A model generated the notes under the pieces. That model was not told the DNA's origin. It made no database searches and saw only the letters and a program-made list of their open reading frames with translations. This document shows positions 27,839-34,753 of a stretch of DNA of 64,000 nucleotides, one piece after another (position 1 is the first letter of the stretch; the number at the start of each line of letters is the position of its first letter). Source of the DNA: Fimbriimonadaceae bacterium (GTDB taxonomy: Bacteria; Armatimonadota; Fimbriimonadia; Fimbriimonadales; Fimbriimonadaceae). The translations under genes were made by a program, and so were the position numbers. Location: assembly GCA_026129685.1 (NCBI GenBank), contig JAHCHO010000004.1:248001-312000 (forward strand). Direction: 5' to 3'.

Positions 27839-28912
27839 ATGGTCCTTCCCCTTTTGTTCCTGCTCGGCCAGGCTCAAGTCGAGCCGGCGGGCAAGATGTA
27901 CGACCTGACGAACCCGTTCGGCGGTTCGCCGCGCGCCCGTGTGATCGAGAGCTTCGAGCGCATGCCGATCTCGAAGGTGGCCCCCAAGGACCCGACCTGG
28001 CAGTACGACTGGGCTTCGAGCGGCTTCGGCAAGGTACCCGGCGACGAGACCTTCCGGCTCCGGACGCTCGTCTACTCGCAGAAAGCGCGCGACGACCACC
28101 GGGCGGACGTCGCCCGATTGGCCATGCGACTCTGGGAACTGAACATGACCCGCCTGTTCGTGGACAACCCCAGCGAATACGGAAAGGTCGTGACCTTCTA
28201 CCTCAGTTTTGGCGGCGAGGCGGGCGGCGAGCAGATGTTCGCGGTGGACCCGCAGATCCAGCAGATCAGCCCGGGCCGAAGCGCCAAGGTCAACACCGTC
28301 TACCTCTACGACATCGCCTCGTTCAAGGGGCCGGTTCAGATGGCGCGCGAGGTCGCGCACGAGTACGGGCACGCCACGCTTCCCGCCATCGGGCTTTACG
28401 CGGCGCCCGAAAAGTGGGCGAGCGGCTACCTGGGCGAAAGGCTCTACCTGCGCTGGATTCGCGACCTGATGGCGTCGGGCAAGCTGGCGCCCGAGGACGC
28501 GATGGGCGCGACGCTCGACGGCCTCGACGGCTGGGTCAAGGGCCATTGCGATCCGCTCGAGGACCGAATCGCCACCAAGGGGCCCGACTCGGCTCTGCTC
28601 GCCAAGGACTCGTCGGATGCGATGGACGAGTTCTTGGGTCTGGCCCTGTACACGGCCCGTTTGCTCGGGCCGACCGACCTCCAGAAGTCGTACAAGCTCA
28701 ACGCCACGAACAGCGGACTCGGCTACCTGAAGGGGCTCAAGGAACTGATCTCCGCGCGGGAGTCGCTGGTCTACGAACTGCCATCGTCGTGGCAGGGCCG
28801 AGACGTCTACCTTCCGACCGAGGGGAAACCGGTCAAAGGCGCGGAGGTCCTGCTCCAGCGGGACGGATGGACGAAGGTCCGGCTCACGACGACGCGAATC
28901 ACCCTCGGCTGA
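27839..28912 (+). CDS. putative secreted HEYGH zinc metallopeptidase
   Basis: A 357-residue protein with a short hydrophobic signal (MVLPLLFLLGQAQ). No named family is recognised. The helix QMAREVAHEYGHATLPAIG carries an HExxH motif (His174, Glu175, His178) typical of gluzincin proteases. Downstream acidic residues such as the Glu in GYLGERLYLRWIRDL could supply the third ligand. The rest is a globular domain without repeats. The ATG at 27839 is preferred over 27833 because AGGAG sits 6 nt before it. It is probably translated from the trxB transcript. Confidence 0.65.
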   Translation: MVLPLLFLLGQAQVEPAGKMYDLTNPFGGSPRARVIESFERMPISKVAPKDPTWQYDWASSGFGKVPGDETFRLRTLVYSQKARDDHRADVARLAMRLWELNMTRLFVDNPSEYGKVVTFYLSFGGEAGGEQMFAVDPQIQQISPGRSAKVNTVYLYDIASFKGPVQMAREVAHEYGHATLPAIGLYAAPEKWASGYLGERLYLRWIRDLMASGKLAPEDAMGATLDGLDGWVKGHCDPLEDRIATKGPDSALLAKDSSDAMDEFLGLALYTARLLGPTDLQKSYKLNATNSGLGYLKGLKELISARESLVYELPSSWQGRDVYLPTEGKPVKGAEVLLQRDGWTKVRLTTTRITLG

Positions 28913-28937
28913 CCTGGGCCTTTCTCACCGGATGCGT

Positions 28938-28985
28938 TAGGTTCCCGTGCACGACGTTCTTGGCCCCCCATCACGGGGAAACCTA
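28938..28985. terminator. imperfect stem-loop between convergent genes
   Basis: TAGGTTCCCGTG (28938-28949) can pair with CACGGGGAAACCTA (28972-28985), with two unpaired bases and a 22-nt loop. It lies between the metallopeptidase gene and the convergent amylase gene and may act in either direction. There is no clear T run. Confidence 0.4.
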
Positions 28986-29025
28986 CCGTCAACCTCGCCT
29001 CAGGGCGTCCCGAGCCGTGAACGGC

Positions 29026-30588
29026 CTAGCCGTCTTTCATCCGCTTGTACTGCCCCCGGCCGATCGCCTCTTCGTCGATCGTCAGAACCCGGACCGTTCG
29101 CGGCGGAACCGAGACGCGGATGACGCCGGTGAACACGCGCAACTTTTCGCCCGAAAGCTCGTCCTTGAGGAGCGTGTAGCCCATCAAGGTTGGGTCCGGT
29201 ACGACCATGGCCTCGGTGACGGGGGCATCGGTGGGGTTCGCGACGACGATGGTGCCCTCGAGCGCCTTCTCGGTGGTTCGCAAGAAGCCGAGGAGCTTCT
29301 CGCCGACCATCGCGCGGAAGTCGCCCACTCGCAGGGCACGGACCTTGCGACGCATCGCGACCAGCTTGCGGGTCCAGGCGAGGTCGGCGTTGTCCTCGCG
29401 GACCTTATCCCACTTCATCGACCCGCGCTGGCGCGGGTCGTCGCCCCCCGGCATGCCCAGTTCGTCGCCGTAGTAGATCATCGGTGCGCCCGGCAAGACG
29501 AATTGGAGGGTCTGGGCGAAGCGCCGCTCTTCCGCGTCCGGAATCTGGGTCGCCAACCGAGCGGTATCGTGGTTCGCCAGCACGATCCATGATCGCAGGA
29601 GCGGTTCCACGCCACAGTCTTGGACGAGTTGTTGCAGGGCGACGGCCGCCTGGCGCGAGGTCAACACGCCGTGGGTGTAGTCCACGATGAATCGGCCGAG
29701 AAACACGTTGAGGAGTCCGTCCATCGCGTCCGTCCATCCCGCAGGGTAGTTCCAGACCTCGCCGATCACAAGGCTTCCCTTCTTGTGCGCGTGGGCGGCT
29801 TGGGTCAGTTCGGCGAGATACTCGGGACCGATCTCGTGCGCGACGTCCAACCGCCAGCCGTCTGCGCCCTCCTTCAGCCACTTGGCGACGATGGAGTCGG
29901 GCCGGTTCCAAAGATAATCGCGGGTCGCCTTGTTCTCAAGGTTGACCTCCGGCAAGTTCGGAACCCTTGCCCATGCCCGATACCCCCCGGGGTACGACGT
30001 ACCGAAGTAGAACCAGTCGCGGTACTTGGAGGCGGGACCGGTCTGCGCTTCCTTGAACAGGGGGTTCGCACGGCCGCAGTGGTTGAACACGCCGTCGAGC
30101 ACGAGGCGCATTCTGCGCTTCTTCAAGTCGCCGACGAGACCTCGGTAGTCGGCCCAGGTGCCGTACTCCGGCGCGATCTCGCCCCAGTCGGTCGCGTCGT
30201 ATTTGTGGTTCGTCCAGGCCGAATGGATCGGGTTAAGGTACAGCACGTCGGCGAGCGCGGCGACGTGGTCGAGTTTCGAGCGCACACCGGGCAGATCCCC
30301 GCCCCAAAAGTCCAATTCGTGGGACCAGACGCCGGTCTCGGGGGTCGGGGGGCGTCCGGGTTGCGGCTCCTGGTCCCAGGTCATAAGCCGGCGCGGCGCG
30401 GCGTAGAGGGCGCGCTTCGCCTCGAGGTTGGCGGGGGGCACGAACCGGTCCACGAACACCTGGTAGACGATCGGGCCGACCCGCCAGTCGGCGTCGCGAC
30501 GGCGCATCGTGGCGACGCGGTCCTCTAAAACCGGGGCGAGCGTCGGGGCAGGGGAGAGCATTCCGGCAAGGGCGAGGATGGCGATCAT
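29026..30588 (-). CDS. secreted alpha-amylase family (GH13) glycosidase
   Basis: A 520-residue protein with a hydrophobic signal (MIAILALAGMLSPAPTLA). The GH13 barrel motifs are complete: YQVFVDRF, region I DGVFNHCG, region II GWRLDVAHE with nucleophile Asp248, region III IGEVW with acid/base Glu277, and region IV LANHDTARL with Asp341. The C-terminal beta domain (about 430-510) is present. It hydrolyses alpha-1,4-glucans or cyclic dextrins, with neopullulanase or cyclomaltodextrinase-like candidates. It lies downstream of a small lipoprotein and a pseudopilin on the same strand. Confidence 0.92.
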   Translation of the reverse strand: MIAILALAGMLSPAPTLAPVLEDRVATMRRRDADWRVGPIVYQVFVDRFVPPANLEAKRALYAAPRRLMTWDQEPQPGRPPTPETGVWSHELDFWGGDLPGVRSKLDHVAALADVLYLNPIHSAWTNHKYDATDWGEIAPEYGTWADYRGLVGDLKKRRMRLVLDGVFNHCGRANPLFKEAQTGPASKYRDWFYFGTSYPGGYRAWARVPNLPEVNLENKATRDYLWNRPDSIVAKWLKEGADGWRLDVAHEIGPEYLAELTQAAHAHKKGSLVIGEVWNYPAGWTDAMDGLLNVFLGRFIVDYTHGVLTSRQAAVALQQLVQDCGVEPLLRSWIVLANHDTARLATQIPDAEERRFAQTLQFVLPGAPMIYYGDELGMPGGDDPRQRGSMKWDKVREDNADLAWTRKLVAMRRKVRALRVGDFRAMVGEKLLGFLRTTEKALEGTIVVANPTDAPVTEAMVVPDPTLMGYTLLKDELSGEKLRVFTGVIRVSVPPRTVRVLTIDEEAIGRGQYKRMKDG

Positions 30589-30655
30589 GAGGGGGACCCA
30601 CCGAACCGGGCGAACCGCCAGGATTCGCCCGACTCGAAACGGAAGATCGGCGCGG

Positions 30656-30937
30656 TCAGTTCCCGGCGCCGGTGTTGACCGGCTTGCCGGACAGAACGTC
30701 CGAGGCCTTGACGCCGGTCTCCTTTTCGATCTCGGCGTACTTGGCCTCTTTCTCGGCCTGAGACATCGGGCTACTGGCGTAAAGCTTGATCTTCTGTTCG
30801 GGCGTCATCCGTTCGATCGCCGCCTTGGCGTCGTCGTTGGACATGCCGGCGGGGGCCATGCCAGGGTCGCAACCACATCCGGCACCGAAGGACACCGCGA
30901 CGAGCAACGCCGAGAGAAGAAGGGTCTGTGCTTTCAT
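30656..30937 (-). CDS. small Cys-containing lipoprotein-like protein
   Basis: A 93-residue protein. Signal MKAQTLLLSALLVAVSFGAGC ends in a lipobox-like FGAGC and is followed by GCDPG. The mature part is charged and helical (DDAKAAIERMTPEQKIKLYASSPMSQAEKEAKYAEIEKE region, about 34-72). No family is recognised. The sequence suggests a small envelope lipoprotein. It lies between the pseudopilin gene (whose terminator is just upstream) and the amylase gene, all on the minus strand. Confidence 0.7.
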   Translation of the reverse strand: MKAQTLLLSALLVAVSFGAGCGCDPGMAPAGMSNDDAKAAIERMTPEQKIKLYASSPMSQAEKEAKYAEIEKETGVKASDVLSGKPVNTGAGN

Positions 30938-30964
30938 GGATCTTGCCACCTGAAGGCGGAAAGG

Positions 30965-30991
30965 GCGGGGCGACCCGGAGGATCGCCCCGC
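30965..30991 (-). terminator. hairpin terminator after the pseudopilin gene
   Basis: GCGGGGCGA (30965-30973) and TCGCCCCGC (30983-30991) form a perfect 9-bp stem with a 9-nt loop. Read on the minus strand it is followed by CCTTT. It sits 15 nt beyond the stop of the 31006-31938 gene. Confidence 0.6.
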
Positions 30992-31005
30992 GATACGAGG
31001 AGAGA

Positions 31006-31938
31006 CTACTGATTGTCCGGGGACGCGAAGCTCGTGCCCCACCAGTTGTAGCCCTTGCCGTTCTGCTCGGGGTGGGGAGCGCCGGCCGGCCAACCGTTGG
31101 GAGCGTACGGACACGTTCCGCCCTCGCCGCCGCACCAGGTGTCGGTGTAGATGAGGTTGCCGTCGCTGTTCAGGTTCGGCAACATGCGGGTCAGCTTGTA
31201 GTAGGAGGCGTGGCCGTCCATGTGAGCCGCGTTGTTGCCGCCGCTCCAGTAGCCGGTCTTGATGCCCCAGAACCCTTCGAGGCCCGCGTTGCCGCCCGGC
31301 CAGATGATTCCCGCCGGCGGGAAGTCCACCCAAACCACGACCTTTGCCGGGCTCGTGAACGTCAGGGAACCGGCGCCATAACCCTCGACCCCCTCACCGC
31401 CGGGAGAACCCGAAACCGTGTTCGGGGCCGGGGCGAAGTAGCCGTACTGACCCGTGCATTGACCACCCTGGTACCCAAAGATGTTCGGGTTCAGACGGTA
31501 GTCCATCGGAGGATAGATGTCGTCGTAGTAGTTCGCCTGGCCGCGGACGGAAACGCCGAGTCCGACACAACCGTCGTTCGGAGGCAGAATGTAGAAGCCG
31601 ATGCCGTTCTCCGCCTTCTGGCGCTGAACCGAACCGCGACGGGAGGCGCTGGCCGGATTCTTGAAGATGTCCCGGCTCTTGGTGTAGGGCAGGACGCGGG
31701 CGCCGAAGACGTAGTCTTCTTGCCAGTTCGTGTGAGGCAGCATGTCGTCGAAATCGTTGGCGTACATCAACGTCGCGAGCATGTTCTGCTTCAGGTTGGA
31801 GAGGTCCGACGTCTTCTTCGCGGCGGTCTTGGCCTGGGCGAAAACCGGGAAGAGGATGGCGGCGAGGATCGCGATGATCGCGATCACAACGAGGAGTTCG
31901 ATGAGCGTAAAGCCCTGTCGTCGTCGACTATTGTTCAT
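31006..31938 (-). CDS. prepilin-type secreted protein (DUF1559-like)
   Basis: A 310-residue pseudopilin-like protein. The type III signal is classic: RRRQG followed by [16 protein letters not shown], with cleavage by prepilin peptidase expected after the Gly. The family's [12 protein letters not shown] helix and [20 protein letters not shown] come next. The C-terminal half is Gly/Asn/aromatic-rich and includes [19 protein letters not shown] ribosome binding site stands about 5 nt before the ATG. It is one of three such proteins in this window. Their partners and function remain unclear, although export by a type II-like apparatus is assumed. Confidence 0.9.
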   Translation of the reverse strand: MNNSRRRQGFTLIELLVVIAIIAILAAILFPVFAQAKTAAKKTSDLSNLKQNMLATLMYANDFDDMLPHTNWQEDYVFGARVLPYTKSRDIFKNPASASRRGSVQRQKAENGIGFYILPPNDGCVGLGVSVRGQANYYDDIYPPMDYRLNPNIFGYQGGQCTGQYGYFAPAPNTVSGSPGGEGVEGYGAGSLTFTSPAKVVVWVDFPPAGIIWPGGNAGLEGFWGIKTGYWSGGNNAAHMDGHASYYKLTRMLPNLNSDGNLIYTDTWCGGEGGTCPYAPNGWPAGAPHPEQNGKGYNWWGTSFASPDNQ

Positions 31939-32008
31939 GGGTTCACCTTCGCTGAGCGGGAAATGATTGCCTGTTTGACACGTTGAAAAGTCGTTGTGTG
32001 CCGAGAGA

Positions 32009-33037
32009 TCATCGCTGGGCGACCTCCCGGCGGGGAACGGACGAGCCGCGGACGCTCAGTTCGCAGGGCACGACCAAGCGGTGCGGCGCGGAAGGCGCCT
32101 CGTCCTCGATCAACCGCACCAAGCGATCGAGCGCGTTGTACACGATGGACTCGATGTTGAGGCCGACCGACGTCAGCCCGCCCTCGACCAACTGGCAGAG
32201 GGCGCTGTCGTTGAAACTCACGAGCGCCATGTCGTCCGGGACGCGTTGCGCGGCGCTGCGGAGGCGCTGCACGACCCCCATCGCCATAAAGTCGTCCAGC
32301 ACGACGAGCGCCTCCGGACGGTCCGGTGATTCCAGAATCTGGCGGGCCGTCTCGCGGGCGGCGTTCGCGCCAAAGTCCGAGTGCCACACCAAGGGCCGTT
32401 CCTGCACCGCTCGACTCGCCTGCAAGTACCCCTCGATGCGATCGCGGCTCACCGTGGTTTCGGGCGGACCCGCGAGGAAGCCGATCTTGCGGAACCCCTG
32501 AGCCACCAAGTGCTCGGTCGCGATCCGTCCGGCGTGGACGTTGTCGTTGTCGACCGACAAGATATCTTCGTTGCCGAGCGGGTTGCCGATAAGCACGAAG
32601 GGAAACTGATCGGCCTGCAGACGGTGAATCCGCTCGTCCTTGGCCTCGGACTCCACCAAGATCAGGCCGTCGACGCGCCGGGATCGAAGAAGCTCGTCGT
32701 ACAGCGAGACTTGGCTGGTCTCGTCGAGGGTCATATCGGCGCACAGGTGGTACGGCTTCCCCACCAGGAAGTCCATGATCGCCGACATCAGGCTGGCGAA
32801 GAAGGGGTCGTCGGTCAGACCGCCCTTGGGGCGCTTCATGACGAGGCCGATGAGTCCCGCCCGCTTCTGCCGGAGAGACCGGGCGCGCGCGTCGGGACGG
32901 TAGTTGTGGGTGCTCATGACCTCGAGCACGCGCGATCGGATGGTCGGCTCCACGCGCGAATCCCCGGAAAGAACCCGGGAGACGGTGGGTTGCGACACGT
33001 TCGCGATCTTTGCGATGTCGGCCTGAGTGATCCGCAT
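32009..33037 (-). CDS. LacI-family transcriptional regulator
   Basis: A 342-residue repressor. The N-terminal LacI HTH is clear ([26 protein letters not shown], residues 3-28), followed by the hinge helix ([11 protein letters not shown]) and a periplasmic-binding-protein-like sugar-sensing domain with [34 protein letters not shown] and [17 protein letters not shown]. It probably senses a carbohydrate and controls nearby glycosidases. A 31-bp operator-like dyad lies 28 nt upstream of its start, which predicts autoregulation. Confidence 0.93.
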   Translation of the reverse strand: MRITQADIAKIANVSQPTVSRVLSGDSRVEPTIRSRVLEVMSTHNYRPDARARSLRQKRAGLIGLVMKRPKGGLTDDPFFASLMSAIMDFLVGKPYHLCADMTLDETSQVSLYDELLRSRRVDGLILVESEAKDERIHRLQADQFPFVLIGNPLGNEDILSVDNDNVHAGRIATEHLVAQGFRKIGFLAGPPETTVSRDRIEGYLQASRAVQERPLVWHSDFGANAARETARQILESPDRPEALVVLDDFMAMGVVQRLRSAAQRVPDDMALVSFNDSALCQLVEGGLTSVGLNIESIVYNALDRLVRLIEDEAPSAPHRLVVPCELSVRGSSVPRREVAQR

Positions 33038-33064
33038 GACGGCTCTGCTTCGAGCGGTTTCGAC

Positions 33065-33095
33065 GTGAATACGTATTCTAAGAATACGAATTCAC
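33065..33095. promoter_or_regulatory. operator-like inverted repeat upstream of the LacI gene
   Basis: Arms GTGAATACGTATTCT (33065-33079) and AGAATACGAATTCAC (33081-33095) are inverted repeats with 14 of 15 matches around one A. Each arm also holds its own CG-centred half palindrome (AATACGTATT and AATACGAATT), the shape of LacI-family operators, so two repressor dimers could bind side by side. It is AT-rich in a GC-rich genome and sits between the LacI gene and the divergent McsB-like gene. Confidence 0.65.
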
Positions 33096-33206
33096 ACCGA
33101 TAGTAGCACACCCTCTCCGGTTTGCCAAGGGGTTTTTTCACTTTTTCATGACGATTCACGGATCGGGTCCCCGGACAATCCCCGCCTCCGGCTCCCGACC
33201 CACGAG

Positions 33207-33212
33207 TAGAAT
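33207..33212 (+). promoter_or_regulatory. -10 hexamer TAGAAT, leaderless spacing
   Basis: TAGAAT ends 6 nt before the GTG at 33219, so the transcript is expected to begin at the start codon. No TTGACA-like -35 is seen at the usual distance. Confidence 0.55.
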
Positions 33213-33218
33213 CCGGGG

Positions 33219-34205
33219 GTGGAGCCGTCGTCGGTCACCGAACCAGGGTCGCCGTCTTCCCTTCCCGGGTGGCTCTTGGAGACGGGGCCGGACACCGATG
33301 CGGTCGTGAGTTCGCGGGCGCGCGTCATGCGCAACCTGCGCGGTCACCGGTTCCCCCACGCCTGTTCTCCCGAAGAGGCGCGCGAAGTCGCCGAAGCCGT
33401 CTCAGAAGCCGCGATCGAGGCGGGCCTCTTCCCGGTGGACCCGTCGTCCCGAAACGAGTCGGACCTCCTTCTCGGCTCAAGGCTGGTGTCGCCCGACTTC
33501 CGTTCCGACGCGCCGGGTCGGATCGTCCTCGCGGACGCTGCGCGACGGGTCGTGGTGATGGTCAACGAGGAGGACCACCTTCGCGTCCAGTCGCTCACGT
33601 CGGGTCTTTCGTCGCGCGCAGCCCTCGATTGGGTCACTCGAGCGCTCGAGGACCTCGGGACGCGGTTGGCCTGGGCGGCGCACCCCGCGTTCGGACATCT
33701 GGCCGCGAGCCCCTACAACTGTGGCGAGGGCACGCGAGTGTCGGCCCTCTTCCACCTGATCGGCCTGGCCCAGACGGGCCGTCTGACCTCCGTCCTTCGC
33801 GCCTGCGCCGACTACGGCATCGTGGCGCGGGGTCAGTTTGGGGAGCGGAGTCGAGCGGTCGGCGCGTTTCTGCAACTGAGCCATACGGGGGCCGATCGGA
33901 CCGGGTTCGAGGCGGCGTGCCGCTACCTGGTCGCGCAAGAGCGGGAGGCAAGATCGATCGCCTTGCCGACCTTGCCGAAAAAACTCGAGGAGAGCCGGGC
34001 GTTCCTGCGGAACGCGCATCTGCTGAGCTTGGCGGACGCCCTTCGTTCGCTCGGCTGGCTGCGTTGGGCGGCGTGCGAGGGGCTCATCGCCGCGTCCCCG
34101 CGCGACACGGACCTCTGGACGACCTTCCTGCAAAGTGGCGGCGACCCCAAGGATCGCGCCGCCGGACGGTTTCGGGCCACCTTTCTGCGGGACCGAATCG
34201 GCTAG
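33219..34205 (+). CDS. McsB-like ATP:guanidino phosphotransferase lacking the active-site Cys
   Basis: A 328-residue homologue of protein-arginine kinase McsB. Matches are VVSSRARVMRNLRGHRFP, the catalytic-loop VNEEDHLRVQSL, and ARGQFGERSRAVGAFLQLSH. The phosphagen-kinase motif that normally reads (S/T)CPTNxGTG is AASPYNCGEG here. The usual active-site Cys is therefore Ser, and a Cys appears four residues later. Family knowledge says replacement of that Cys impairs McsB activity, so this may be an altered or regulatory homologue. No mcsA, ctsR or clpC is adjacent. The gene is leaderless by promoter position and shares CTAG as stop with the GNAT gene. Confidence 0.8.
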   Translation: MEPSSVTEPGSPSSLPGWLLETGPDTDAVVSSRARVMRNLRGHRFPHACSPEEAREVAEAVSEAAIEAGLFPVDPSSRNESDLLLGSRLVSPDFRSDAPGRIVLADAARRVVVMVNEEDHLRVQSLTSGLSSRAALDWVTRALEDLGTRLAWAAHPAFGHLAASPYNCGEGTRVSALFHLIGLAQTGRLTSVLRACADYGIVARGQFGERSRAVGAFLQLSHTGADRTGFEAACRYLVAQEREARSIALPTLPKKLEESRAFLRNAHLLSLADALRSLGWLRWAACEGLIAASPRDTDLWTTFLQSGGDPKDRAAGRFRATFLRDRIG

Positions 34206-34753
34206 CGCGGCGTCGCGGTGCGATCGGCCACGAGCCCGTCGCGGATCGTCGCCCATCTTCCCCGTGCGTCGTCGTCCTCCACGATCGGCTCGAACCCCAT
34301 CCTCAAGTAGGTTCGGATCGCGGGCGTCCTCCAGTCGTCGGTGAGCAAGAACACGTCGACGTACCCCAACGCAAGCGAGCGCCGAACGGCGGCCGAGGTG
34401 ACGATCAGGCCGAGGCCACGGCCGGCGTGGTCGGGGTCGGCGGCGACCCAACCGATCTCGGATCCGCCGGGGTGGGCGGCGTGGAAAGAGCGCCGGGCCT
34501 GAGCGGTCGCCGCGAGCGCGCCGCTCGCACCATGTTCGATCACGAAGAACCCCTGGCTCAGCGTTCCGGGCAACAACCCCTCCAACTCCGGAACTGTCCA
34601 CTCCGCCAGGCCCGAGCGCCTCATCAGGTCGAGGTAGGCGGCTTGGTCCCCCTCCCGGTACAAGCGCAAGGCGTAGCCGACGGGAGCATGGTTCTCGGGC
34701 GGGGTGCGGCCAACCGGCCATCGCATCCTCAGTTGCGCCCGAGCCCCGCTCAT
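34202..34753 (-). CDS. GNAT-family N-acetyltransferase
   Basis: A 183-residue acetyltransferase. The GNAT core includes VGYALRLYREGDQAAYLDLM, EIGWVAADPDHAGRGLGLIVTSAAVRRSL (acetyl-CoA pyrophosphate loop GRGLG) and FLLTDDWRTPAIRTYLRMGFEP. The substrate is unknown. The ATG at 34753 overlaps the GH78 stop (ATGA), so it is translated with the rhamnosidase. It meets the McsB-like gene in a shared CTAG stop. Confidence 0.86.
   Translation of the reverse strand: MSGARAQLRMRWPVGRTPPENHAPVGYALRLYREGDQAAYLDLMRRSGLAEWTVPELEGLLPGTLSQGFFVIEHGASGALAATAQARRSFHAAHPGGSEIGWVAADPDHAGRGLGLIVTSAAVRRSLALGYVDVFLLTDDWRTPAIRTYLRMGFEPIVEDDDARGRWATIRDGLVADRTATPR

Noticed and set aside
25145..28546. 1133-residue minus-strand open frame
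   Set aside because: Antisense to the GHL10, trxB and metalloprotease genes, all with conserved motifs. No independent evidence.
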